Of a stretch of 64,000 bases of DNA, positions 51,729-60,085 are shown piece by piece. Position 1 is the first letter of the stretch. Each line of letters opens with the position of its first letter. The translations under genes and the position numbers were made by a program. The stretch comes from Microbacterium sp. RU1D (GTDB lineage Bacteria; Actinomycetota; Actinomycetes; Actinomycetales; Microbacteriaceae): positions 124,001-188,000 of the forward strand of contig NZ_FTPQ01000002.1 of the NCBI RefSeq assembly GCF_900156435.1, in the 5' to 3' direction. Below the pieces are notes generated by a model. The model did no database searches and was not told the DNA's origin. It was given only the letters and a program-made list of their open reading frames with translations.

Positions 51729-53479
51729 CCGCCGTCGGGGTTGTCGCGGCACCACGCGCGGAACTGGTCCACGGCCTTGAGCTGATCGGCGTAGGTGGTC
51801 GAGAACACCGTCTCACCGGTGGCGAGGTTCACCGTGGTGAAGTAGTACCAGGTGCCGTCCACCGGCTTCATCGCCGCGTCGATCGCGAGATCGCCGGGAT
51901 TCGCGATGGGGCCGATGGGCAGACCCGGCCGGATGTACGTGTTCCACGGGTTGTCGCTGGTGAGCGCGTTCTCCGACGACGACGACGACCCGGCATCCAG
52001 CTCTCCGGCGCCGTACTGGGCGGTGGAGTCCATCTGCAGCAGACCGTGGGTCTCGGTGTTGTCGGGTTGCAGGCGGTTCTCGATCACGCGCGAGACCTTG
52101 TAGAAGTCCTCGCTGCTGCGCGCTTCGCGTTCGATGATCGACGCGATGATGAGGATGCGCTCCCGGTCGGATTCGGGCACGCCCGCCGCGTCGAGCGACT
52201 GCACGGTGCGCTGCACCATGCGCTCGATGACCTGCTGCGCCGTGACGCCCTCGTCGAAGTCGTACGTCGCCGGGAAGATCCATCCCTCGAGCGTCGACGC
52301 CGGCACGCCGTACACCGACGGATCGGCGACCGCGGCGTCGAGGTCGGCGCGCGGCATACCGAGCTGCTCCGCGATGACGTCGAGCGACTGCTTCAGCGTC
52401 AGGCCCTCGCGCAACTGCACGGAGTAGTTCAGGCGGCTCGCCGGGTCGCGGAGGGCGGCGAGCACGGCCTCCGAGGTCATCTGCTGCTGCAGTTTGTACA
52501 CGCCGGGCTGGAAGGTGAACGCGACGGAGTTGTCGACCATGTACTTGTAGAGCGAGTTCGAGGCCTTCGTGATCCCGGCTTCGAACAGCTTCGGCGAGAC
52601 GGACGCTCCCGTGTCACCCGCCACGATGGTGATGCGAGCCTCGCCGGTGGCCTGTCCCGCCTCGTAGTCGAGGGGCTCGCCGTTGCCGAGGAAGGCCTGG
52701 ATGCGATCACCGTAGGTGTTCCACACGACGAGACCGCCCCCGGCGATGCCGCCGAGGAGCACCAGCACGACGGCCAGGGCGATCCACCCGCCGATCCGGC
52801 GCCGCTTCTTCGGCGCGCGAGGGGCGGCGTGGCCGATGTCGTGCGTCGTGGTCTGCCCCGTGAAGAGGTCTTCGAGCGACCCGGAGGCGATGCCGGCCTG
52901 GGCTGCGTCCGCACGTCCGGACGCGGCGGCTCCGGCGCCCACCGGCGCCGGTTCCGTCTTGTGACCGGGGTCGGCGGCGGGCGACGACGGGCGAACGGTA
53001 TCGGCGCCCGCGCCGGGTGTCGCCGGCGTTCCCGCCCGCCGGGGGCCGGGCGCGGAAGCGTTCGCGTCGCGCGGAGCGGAGGGGGATGCCGCGGCGGTCG
53101 CCGCACCGTCGCCGAGAGCGGCCGCACGCGGCGCCGAGGACGGCTCGGTGGCCCGAGGCGCCGGGGACGGCTCGGCCGCGCGGGGTGCCGAGGCGGGGTC
53201 GGGTGTTCGGGACGCCGGCGTCTCGCCCGGTGCGCGGCGCGCGGCGTCGAAGCCACGCGTCGGGGTCTCGGCGCGCTCCTGCGCGGCGGCGGCATCCGCG
53301 GCGGCGGGCGCCGTGCCTGTAGGGCCGGTCTGCGCGCGTCGTGCCTCACGCGCGGCGCGGCGCGAGGGGGGAGCATCGTCCGCGGATCCGTCGACCGAAC
53401 GCGCACCGGTGCGCGGGTCGGGCAGGCGACCGTACAGGTCGGCGAACGGATCGCTCTCGGGGGGCTGGTTCTCGGGCAT
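51722..53479 (-). CDS. mltG: Endolytic murein transglycosylase
   Basis: A 585-residue membrane enzyme cutting nascent glycan strands. About 225 disordered Ala/Pro/Arg-rich cytoplasmic residues precede one transmembrane helix (about 229-252) after KKRRR. The extracellular YceG domain has a LysM-like part and the catalytic Glu near 450 in IASIIEREARSS. Degenerate SAPRAAEPS-type repeats occur around 95-125. Neighbour of ruvX and aroE, the usual actinobacterial arrangement. Confidence 0.94.
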   Translation of the reverse strand: MPENQPPESDPFADLYGRLPDPRTGARSVDGSADDAPPSRRAAREARRAQTGPTGTAPAAADAAAAQERAETPTRGFDAARRAPGETPASRTPDPASAPRAAEPSPAPRATEPSSAPRAAALGDGAATAAASPSAPRDANASAPGPRRAGTPATPGAGADTVRPSSPAADPGHKTEPAPVGAGAAASGRADAAQAGIASGSLEDLFTGQTTTHDIGHAAPRAPKKRRRIGGWIALAVVLVLLGGIAGGGLVVWNTYGDRIQAFLGNGEPLDYEAGQATGEARITIVAGDTGASVSPKLFEAGITKASNSLYKYMVDNSVAFTFQPGVYKLQQQMTSEAVLAALRDPASRLNYSVQLREGLTLKQSLDVIAEQLGMPRADLDAAVADPSVYGVPASTLEGWIFPATYDFDEGVTAQQVIERMVQRTVQSLDAAGVPESDRERILIIASIIEREARSSEDFYKVSRVIENRLQPDNTETHGLLQMDSTAQYGAGELDAGSSSSSENALTSDNPWNTYIRPGLPIGPIANPGDLAIDAAMKPVDGTWYYFTTVNLATGETVFSTTYADQLKAVDQFRAWCRDNPDGGC

Positions 53480-53481
53480 GT

Positions 53482-53955
53482 TCAGGCGGGCTCCTGTCCC
53501 GGTGATACGGCGGGTTCGGCCGGCTCGCCGGACTGTCGCTCCACGTCGAGCGCCTGCTGCAGCAGCACCACAGCGGCGACTTGATCCACAATGCTACGAG
53601 AGTCGCGCTGGGAACGTCCTGCCTCCCGCAGCACCCCGTGCGCCGACACCGTGCTCAGGCGCTCGTCGACCAGGCGCACCGGCATGGGGAGAGCGGATGC
53701 CAGCTGCTCGGCGAACCGACGCGCGTCCGTCGTCGACGCGGTGTCCTCCCCGCGCAGGTTGAGCGGCAGGCCCACGAGCACTTCGAACGCCTCGTACTCG
53801 GCCGCGAGGGCGACGATGCGTCGCACCGGCTCCCCCTTGCGTGGAACCGTCTCGACGGGGACGGCGAGCACTCCGTCCGGGTCGGATCGGGCGACGCCCA
53901 CGCGGGCACGCCCGACGTCGATCCCCAGACGGATGCCGCGTCGGAAATCCGTCAC
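53482..53955 (-). CDS. ruvX: Holliday junction resolvase-like protein RuvX (YqgF)
   Basis: A 157-residue RNase H-fold nuclease implicated in 16S rRNA maturation and junction processing. GIDVGRARVGVARSD holds the first aspartate, VGLPLNLRG the strand, and DERLSTVSAH the second acidic site. The GTG start overlaps alaS by four bases. Confidence 0.95.
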   Translation of the reverse strand: MTDFRRGIRLGIDVGRARVGVARSDPDGVLAVPVETVPRKGEPVRRIVALAAEYEAFEVLVGLPLNLRGEDTASTTDARRFAEQLASALPMPVRLVDERLSTVSAHGVLREAGRSQRDSRSIVDQVAAVVLLQQALDVERQSGEPAEPAVSPGQEPA

Positions 53956-56621
53956 GCGGTGGTCGCCCGCACGTCGGCGACGATGCCGTCCAGCGCCTGC
54001 GGGAGAGCCGCGGCATCCGTTCCGCCACCCTGCGCGACGTCGGGACGACCGCCGCCCCCACCACCGAGCACGGCCGCGGCGGATTTCGCCAGCGCGCCGG
54101 CCGCGAGCCCGCGCTCTCGCGCCGCGTCGTTGGTGACGACGACGACCGTCGCCCGGCCACCGGCGACGGATGCGAGGGCGACGACCGCGGGGGCGCTGCC
54201 GAGCCGGTCGCGCACCTGCAGAGCCAGCGACCGCACGTCGTCGGCCGACGCGCCCTCGCCGAGGCTCTGCGCCACGACGCGGGCCGTGCCGACGGCCACG
54301 GCCGACTCCACCAGCTGCGGCAGGCGACCGGTGAGGGCCTGCGCCTCGAAGGCGGCGATCTTCTTCTCCGCGGCTTTGAGGCTCGCGGCGAGCTCGCTGA
54401 TGCGGGTGGTGAGCTGTTCGCGCGGGGTCTTCAGCGACGTCGACAGCTGCGAGACGATCGCGCGTTCGGCGGCGAGGTCGCGGAAGGCGTCGAGGCCGAC
54501 GAGGGCCTCCACGCGCCGGTTCGACGCGCCGACGGACTGCTCGCCGACGAGGTTGACCAGGCCGATCTCCGCGCTGCGCGCGACGTGCGTGCCGCCGCAG
54601 AGCTCGCGCGACCACGGACCGCCGATGTCGACCATGCGCACGGTGTCGCCGTACTTCTCCCCGAACAGCGCCATCGCGCCCGCGGCCTTCGCCTCGTCGA
54701 GCGACATCACGCGCGTGGTGACCTCGAGGTTGTCGCGCACGGCGTTGTTGGCGATGTCTTCGATCTCGGTGCGGGTCTCGGGCGAGAGCGCCGCGCCCCA
54801 ACTGAAGTCGAAGCGCATGTATCCCGCGCGGTTGAGCGAACCGGTCTGCGTCGCGGTCTTGCCGAGCGTGTCGCGGATCGCCGCGTGCACGAGGTGCGTG
54901 GCGGTGTGAGCCTGCTGCGCCGCGTGGCGGTTGAGGCCGTCGACGACCGTCGTGGCCGGGGCGCCCACCGCGACCTCGCCCGTGGTCACCTCGACGGTGT
55001 GGCTGACCAGCCCGGGCACGGGACGTTGCACGTCGAGCACCTCGAGCTCGTAACCCGGTCCCACGATGACGCCCTTGTCGGCCACCTGGCCGCCGGACTC
55101 CGCGTACAGCGCGGTCTCGGCGAGGATGACCTCGGCGATCTGCCCCTCCGAGGCGCGGTCGGTCCCCTGCCCCTGGACGAGGATGCCGAGCACCTTCGAT
55201 TCCGTCTGCAGCTCGGTGTAGCCGGTGAACACCGTTTCGCCGAGCGCGCGGAACTCGCGGTAGGCGCTCTGGTCGGCGATCGCTCCCTTGCGCGCGCGGG
55301 CGTCGGCCTTGGCGCGCGTGCGCTGCTCCTGCATGAGCGTGTCGAATGCGGCGCGGTCGACGCTGAGGCCGGCCTCTTCCGCGATCTCGAGGGTGAGGTC
55401 GATGGGGAAACCGTACGTGTCGTGGAGCAGGAAGGCCTCGGAGCCGGAGAGCGTCGAACCGCCGCCGGTCTTGGCCTCGGCGACCGATTGGTCGAGGATC
55501 GCCGAACCCGCGGCGAGGGTGCGGAGGAACGTCTGCTCCTCGGCGATCGCGTACGCCGAGAGCCGCGCGTAGTCGCTCTCCACCTCGGGGTACGACTCCT
55601 TCATGGCGTCGCGCGAGGCGGCGAAGAGCTCGGGGAAGGTGGCCCCTTCCACGCCGAGCAGGCGCATGGATCGGATGGCGCGGCGCATGATGCGGCGGAG
55701 GATGTACCCGCGTCCCTCGTTCGAGGGGGTGACGCCGTCGGCGAGCAGCATGAGCGACGACCGCACGTGGTCGGCGACGATGCGCAGGCGCACGTCATCC
55801 TCGTGGGATTCGGCGCCGTACGCCTTGCCCGCGAGCTTGGCCGCCAGGTCGAGCACGGGACGCACCTGGTCGGTCTCGTACATGTTGTCGATGCCCTGCT
55901 TGATGAACGCGATGCGCTCCAGGCCCATGCCGGTGTCGATGTTCTTGGCCGGCAGCTCGCCGACGATGTCGAAGTCGTACTTCGAGCGCACGTTGGTGAT
56001 CTCGTACTGCATGAACACGAGGTTCCAGATCTCCACGTACCGGTCGTCGTCGGTCGCGGGACCGCCGTCGACACCGTAGGCGGGTCCGCGGTCGAAGAAG
56101 ATCTCCGAGCAGGGTCCGGCGGGGCCGGGCAGACCGGTCGACCAGTAGTTGGTGTCCTTGCCGAGGCGCTGGATGCGCTCGTCGGGCAGCGTGCTGAGCT
56201 GCAGCCAGAGGTCGCGCGCCTCGTCGTCCTCCTCGTAGACGGTGACCCAGAGATCCTTCGGGTCGAAGCCGAGGCCGCCCTCGGCCTCGGGTGCGGTGAG
56301 CAGTTCCCACGCGAAGCGGATGGCGTCTTCCTTGAAGTAGTCGCCGAACGACCAGTTGCCGAGCATCTGGAAGAAGGTGCCGTGGCGCGGGGTCTTGCCG
56401 ACCTCTTCGATGTCGTTGGTGCGGATGCACTTCTGCACGTCCGCGGCGCGCGGGTATGGGGGCGGCACGACGCCGCTGAGGTACGGGATGAAGGGCACCA
56501 TGCCCGCCACGGTGAACAGCAGGGCCGGATCGTCGGTGACGAGCGAGGCCGAGGGGACGATCGTGTGGTTCTTCTTCTCGAAGAAGTCGAGGAAGCGCTG
56601 GGCGATCTCGGCGGTTTTCAT
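53952..56621 (-). CDS. alaS: Alanyl-tRNA synthetase
   Basis: An 889-residue class II synthetase with aminoacylation core (FFEKKNHTIVPSASLV; GMGLERIAFIKQG), editing domain with zinc ligands HTATHLVH and CGGTH, and C-terminal DHHA1 domain (GGGGGRPDVAQGGG). GGAAAG precedes the ATG. First of the alaS-ruvX-mltG-aroE-aroC-aroK-aroB unit. Confidence 0.98.
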   Translation of the reverse strand: MKTAEIAQRFLDFFEKKNHTIVPSASLVTDDPALLFTVAGMVPFIPYLSGVVPPPYPRAADVQKCIRTNDIEEVGKTPRHGTFFQMLGNWSFGDYFKEDAIRFAWELLTAPEAEGGLGFDPKDLWVTVYEEDDEARDLWLQLSTLPDERIQRLGKDTNYWSTGLPGPAGPCSEIFFDRGPAYGVDGGPATDDDRYVEIWNLVFMQYEITNVRSKYDFDIVGELPAKNIDTGMGLERIAFIKQGIDNMYETDQVRPVLDLAAKLAGKAYGAESHEDDVRLRIVADHVRSSLMLLADGVTPSNEGRGYILRRIMRRAIRSMRLLGVEGATFPELFAASRDAMKESYPEVESDYARLSAYAIAEEQTFLRTLAAGSAILDQSVAEAKTGGGSTLSGSEAFLLHDTYGFPIDLTLEIAEEAGLSVDRAAFDTLMQEQRTRAKADARARKGAIADQSAYREFRALGETVFTGYTELQTESKVLGILVQGQGTDRASEGQIAEVILAETALYAESGGQVADKGVIVGPGYELEVLDVQRPVPGLVSHTVEVTTGEVAVGAPATTVVDGLNRHAAQQAHTATHLVHAAIRDTLGKTATQTGSLNRAGYMRFDFSWGAALSPETRTEIEDIANNAVRDNLEVTTRVMSLDEAKAAGAMALFGEKYGDTVRMVDIGGPWSRELCGGTHVARSAEIGLVNLVGEQSVGASNRRVEALVGLDAFRDLAAERAIVSQLSTSLKTPREQLTTRISELAASLKAAEKKIAAFEAQALTGRLPQLVESAVAVGTARVVAQSLGEGASADDVRSLALQVRDRLGSAPAVVALASVAGGRATVVVVTNDAARERGLAAGALAKSAAAVLGGGGGGRPDVAQGGGTDAAALPQALDGIVADVRATTA

Positions 56622-56685
56622 GGCGGGTCTTTCCGTGCGCGTGCGGCGTCGTCCCGCGAGGGCGGGAGGACGGGATGCAGAGAGG

Positions 56686-56985
56686 TCAGTCGGAGGGCGA
56701 GAGGGTCTTGGCCGCGGCGGCGGCGTCGCTGGCGGCGTCCGCGACCGTGTCGGCGACGCGGCCGGCCGCCGACGAGGTGACGGCTTTGGCGTCGTCGATG
56801 ATGTCCGACAGCCGCGTCTCCTGGGCGTGGTAGGCGTCGGTCATGCGGTCGGTGAATTCCCCGATGCGCGCGTCGAGCTGCGCGAACATCTCCTGCCCGC
56901 GGGGGTCCTTGTTGACGAGGTGGGCGGCGACGAAACCGCCGGCGATACCCAACGCGAACCAGACGAGGCTTCTCACGATCACCAC
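56686..56985 (-). CDS. Small membrane-anchored helical protein
   Basis: A 99-residue protein: hydrophobic helix at about 5-22 (SLVWFALGIAGGFVAAHLV) then a long amphipathic, Ala/Asp-rich helical tail, like YtxH-type proteins. GAGG five bases before the first of two adjacent GTG codons sets the start at 56985 (56982 also possible). It lies between rpsD and alaS with its own TACGAT -10 candidate (57024-57029). Function unknown. Confidence 0.75.
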   Translation of the reverse strand: MVIVRSLVWFALGIAGGFVAAHLVNKDPRGQEMFAQLDARIGEFTDRMTDAYHAQETRLSDIIDDAKAVTSSAAGRVADTVADAASDAAAAAKTLSPSD

Positions 56986-57023
56986 TTCTTCCTCGATACG
57001 ACGCCGCGGTCGCGGCATCCTTC

Positions 57024-57029
57024 ATCGTA
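57024..57029 (-). promoter_or_regulatory. -10 candidate for the small membrane protein
   Basis: TACGAT on the minus strand, about 39 bases before the GTG start. Confidence 0.35.
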
Positions 57030-57060
57030 GGCGACACCCCTCGTGCCGCGCGCGACCGTC

Positions 57061-57230
57061 GGTCGACCGGATGCCGGCCCCCGGGGTGAGCCGCTCCGGA
57101 CGGCGAACCGGAAGGGCGACGGGCCGTGCGCCGACCGCCGGTCGACCCGATGCCGGCGCGACTCGGAACGGCGACGGGCCGCGCGAGAGCGCGACCCGGG
57201 TGGGGACGGCCCGCGCGAGAGAGCGATCGG
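57061..57230. repeat. Degenerate 79-base direct repeat
   Basis: GGTCGACCGGATGCCGG at 57061 recurs as GGTCGACCCGATGCCGG at 57140. GGAAGGGCGACGGGCCG and GGAACGGCGACGGGCCG follow in each. A third partial GACGGCCCGCGCGAGAG ends the array. Non-coding, between rpsD and the small membrane protein gene. Confidence 0.6.
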
Positions 57231-57237
57231 GAACGAC

Positions 57238-57267
57238 GAAGGGCGCCGGGAGAACCCGACGCCCTTC
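57238..57267 (-). terminator. Hairpin after rpsD
   Basis: GAAGGGCGTCGGG pairs with CCCGGCGCCCTTC (one G-U pair, TTCT loop) 15 bases beyond the rpsD stop on the minus strand. Confidence 0.75.
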
Positions 57268-57281
57268 TCTGCTCGCTGGGA

Positions 57282-57911
57282 TCAGCGGGCGGCGTAGTAC
57301 TCGACGACGAGCTGCACGTCACACGTGACGGGCACCTCGGCGCGCTTGGGGCGACGCACGAGCTTCGCCTGCAGCGTCGAGAGGTCGACCTCGAGGTAGC
57401 CCGGGACGGGGGGCAGCACTTCGGCGTGCCCGCCGGCGGCGGCGACCTGGAAGGGCTCGAGACCCTCGCTCTTGGGCTTGACGTGGATCTGCTGGCCCGG
57501 CTTCACGCGGAACGACGGGCGGTCCACGAGCTGGCCGTCGACCATGATGTGGCGGTGCACGACGAGCTGGCGAGCCTGCGCGGTGGTGCGGGCGAAGCCC
57601 GAACGCACGACGAGGGCGTCCAGACGCATCTCGAGCAGCTCGACCAGGTTCTCACCGGTCAGGCCGTCGGTACGGCGGGCCTCGTTGAACGCGATGCGCA
57701 GCTGCTTCTCACGGATGCCGTACTGCTCACGCAGACGCTGCTTCTCACGCAGACGGACGGCGTAGTCGCTGTCGGCCTTGCGCTTGGTGCGGCCGTGCTC
57801 GCCGGGAGCGTAGGGACGCTTCTCGAGGTAGCGGGCGGCCTTGGGGGTGAGTGCGACGCCGAGGGCGCGCGACAGACGCACCTTGCGGCGGTCCTGAGAC
57901 TTCGTGGTCAC
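57282..57911 (-). CDS. rpsD: 30S ribosomal protein S4
   Basis: A 209-residue primary 16S rRNA-binding protein. KRPYAPGEHGRTKRK and LREKQRLREQYGIREKQL match the family, and the S4 domain RLDALVVRSGFARTTAQARQLVVHRHI is intact. The four N-terminal zinc cysteines are absent, so it is the zinc-free form. AAGGAG six bases before GTG fixes the start. It stands alone rather than in the rpsM-rpoA operon, followed by a terminator. Confidence 0.97.
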   Translation of the reverse strand: MTTKSQDRRKVRLSRALGVALTPKAARYLEKRPYAPGEHGRTKRKADSDYAVRLREKQRLREQYGIREKQLRIAFNEARRTDGLTGENLVELLEMRLDALVVRSGFARTTAQARQLVVHRHIMVDGQLVDRPSFRVKPGQQIHVKPKSEGLEPFQVAAAGGHAEVLPPVPGYLEVDLSTLQAKLVRRPKRAEVPVTCDVQLVVEYYAAR

Positions 57912-58096
57912 GAAGTTCTCCTTCCGATGACGTGGCCGCGCCTTTCACGGCTCACGGGCGTATCGCCCCCTTCCGCCCGATCCGCTGCGCACGCCGGGGC
58001 GCACCGAAAGGTGATCACAGGAAGGAGGGGATGCCCGAAAACCCTGTTTCGAGCCGGTTCATGGTACCAGAGCGCGCCGGGGAGCCCCTGCGCGTC

Positions 58097-59494
58097 TCAC
58101 TTCCCCTCGAGGATGCGGCGGATCTTCTCCAGGCGCGCCGACACGTCGCGCTCGGTGCCGTGGGTGGTGGGCTCGTAATAGCGGCGTCCGCGCAGCTCGT
58201 CGGGGAGGTACTGCTGCGCGACGATGCCGATCTCGCTGTCGTGGGCGTACTTGTAGCCCTTGCCGTGACCGAGTCGCTTCGCTCCCGGGTAGTGGGCGTC
58301 GCGCAGGTGCATCGGCACCCGCCCGAAACCCCCGGCCCGCACGTCGGCGATCGCGGCGTTGATGGCGTTGTACGCGGCGTTCGACTTCGCCGTGGTGGCG
58401 AGATATATGGTCGCCTCGGCGAGCGGGATGCGCCCTTCCGGCATCCCGATGAAGGCGACGGCGTCGGCGGCGGCCACGGCGATCTGCAGCGCCTGGGGGT
58501 CGGCCATGCCGATGTCCTCCGCGGCCGAGATCACCAGGCGCCGCGCGATGAAGCGGGGGTCCTCGCCGGCCTCGATCATGCGTGCGAGGTAGTGGATCGC
58601 GGCATCCGGATCCGATCCGCGCACCGACTTGATGAAGGCGCTGATCACGTCGTAGTGCTCGTCGCCCTGGCGGTCGTAGCGCAGCAGCGCGCGATCGACG
58701 GCTTGCGCGATGTGATCGGCGGTGATGACCGGCGGTTCGGTCTCCGTCAGGTGGAACGGCGCCCCGTCGTCGTCATCGTCGTCGTCGTCATCGGTCGCGG
58801 GAGAGGTGCCGCCGTCGTCGCCCGCGACCGACGCCGCCGCTTCGAGGGCGGTGAGCGCCCGCCGCGCGTCGCCCGAGGCCAGGCGGACGAGCGCCGCCCG
58901 TGCCTCGTCGTCGAGCACGACCCGTCCGGCGAGACCGCGCGGATCGGTGACGGCGCGGTCGACGAGCGCGCCCAGATCGTCGTCGCCGAGGGGGCGGAGG
59001 GTCAGCAGCAGCGATCGTGACAGCAGCGGCGAGATCACCGAGAACGAGGGGTTCTCGGTGGTGGCGGCGATCAGCACGACCCACCCGTTCTCGACGCCGG
59101 GGAGCAGGGCGTCCTGCTGCGCCTTGGTGAAGCGATGGATCTCGTCGAGGAAGAGGATCGTGGACTGCCCGTAGAGATCGCGCTGCGTCAGCGCCTCCTG
59201 CATGACCTCCCGCACGTCCTTCACTCCGGCCGTGATCGCCGACAGCTCGACGAACCGTCGCCCAGACGACCGTGCGATGGCCTGCGCCAGCGTCGTCTTG
59301 CCGGTGCCGGGAGGTCCCCACAGGATGACGGAGACGGCCGACCCGGATGCCGAGGAGTCGGTGGTGGCGAGGGTGACGAGCGGCGACCCGGGACGCAGCA
59401 GATGCCCTTGTCCCGCGACCTCGTCGAGGCTGACCGGGCGCATCCGGACCGCGAGCGGCGTCTGGCCCTGGAAGAGCGCGGAGGAGGATGTCAC
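58097..59494 (-). CDS. rarA: Replication-associated recombination protein A
   Basis: A 465-residue AAA+ ATPase of the MgsA/WRNIP1 family acting at stalled forks. Walker [10 protein letters not shown], Walker B FLDEIHRF, arginine-finger region SPLLSRS, then the tetramerisation domain ([15 protein letters not shown]). Nine consecutive aspartates at 235-243 are inserted before the C-terminal part, encoded by a GAC/GAT run at 58766-58792. The GTG start has TAGCCT six bases upstream, a leaderless promoter. Confidence 0.95.
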   Translation of the reverse strand: MTSSSALFQGQTPLAVRMRPVSLDEVAGQGHLLRPGSPLVTLATTDSSASGSAVSVILWGPPGTGKTTLAQAIARSSGRRFVELSAITAGVKDVREVMQEALTQRDLYGQSTILFLDEIHRFTKAQQDALLPGVENGWVVLIAATTENPSFSVISPLLSRSLLLTLRPLGDDDLGALVDRAVTDPRGLAGRVVLDDEARAALVRLASGDARRALTALEAAASVAGDDGGTSPATDDDDDDDDDGAPFHLTETEPPVITADHIAQAVDRALLRYDRQGDEHYDVISAFIKSVRGSDPDAAIHYLARMIEAGEDPRFIARRLVISAAEDIGMADPQALQIAVAAADAVAFIGMPEGRIPLAEATIYLATTAKSNAAYNAINAAIADVRAGGFGRVPMHLRDAHYPGAKRLGHGKGYKYAHDSEIGIVAQQYLPDELRGRRYYEPTTHGTERDVSARLEKIRRILEGK

Positions 59495-59500
59495 CCCTCC

Positions 59501-59506
59501 AGGCTA
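59501..59506 (-). promoter_or_regulatory. -10 box, leaderless start of rarA
   Basis: TAGCCT on the minus strand ends six bases before the rarA GTG at 59494. Confidence 0.5.
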
Positions 59507-59609
59507 ACCGCGGCCTCCGACAGCGGTCCGTGCGCGTCGGACGACCCCGGATGCGGGTACCCGCGCTTTGTAGGATCGAGGGGCCCGGTGGCGGGTGGAG
59601 GAGGTCGAT

Positions 59610-59894
59610 GTGGCGACGCGCGGGAAAGACCGGCAGACGCGGGAGCAGCGGGAACGGGCCCGCGCGTATCAGGCCCGCGTCGCGCTGCACGAACGCCAGG
59701 GGCGCCGTCGCACTCGCGACAACGTCCTCGGTATCGTGATCGGCCTCATCGTCATCGCGGGAGCGATCGGCGCGCAGACGGCGTACTTCGTCGCCGGCCC
59801 GGGCGCCCCCGCCCCGGCGCCGAGTCCCAGCGCGCCCGCACCGGCGACCGGGACACCCTCCCCGTCATCCCCCGCTCCGTCGACGACACCGTGA
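59610..59894 (+). CDS. Small single-pass membrane protein
   Basis: A 94-residue protein: very basic N-terminus (RGKDRQTREQRERARAY), one transmembrane helix at about 42-64, then a Pro/Ala/Ser tail outside. The GTG at 59610 is preferred to one five codons upstream because GGAGGAGG lies directly ahead of it. TAGGAT at 59571-59576 is a possible -10 box. Divergent from rarA, upstream of the DUF349 gene. Function unknown. Confidence 0.7.
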   Translation: MATRGKDRQTREQRERARAYQARVALHERQGRRRTRDNVLGIVIGLIVIAGAIGAQTAYFVAGPGAPAPAPSPSAPAPATGTPSPSSPAPSTTP

Positions 59895-60030
59895 TCCCGT
59901 GCCGGCGCCGGCATCCGTCGTCGCGCCGGCGCCCTCGCTTCCGCGCCGCGTTCGCCGTCGGCCGCGTCGATCGAGTCCCCCTCGCGCAGCCCGGGCAGTC
60001 CCGCACCTGTGGCGGCGCGGCCGCTCGTAC

Positions 60031-60036
60031 TAGGCT
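60031..60036 (+). promoter_or_regulatory. -10 candidate for the DUF349 gene
   Basis: TAGGCT about 50 bases before the GTG start at 60086. Confidence 0.35.
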
Positions 60037-60085
60037 CGGAGGGTCCTTCTCCCCCAGGCGGTTCTGCCGCGATGAGGTGCTACCC

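Noticed and set aside
59135..60085. Upstream extension of the DUF349 gene across rarA
   Set aside because: The first part is antisense to rarA; the family-like protein starts at the GTG at 60086 with its own ribosome site.
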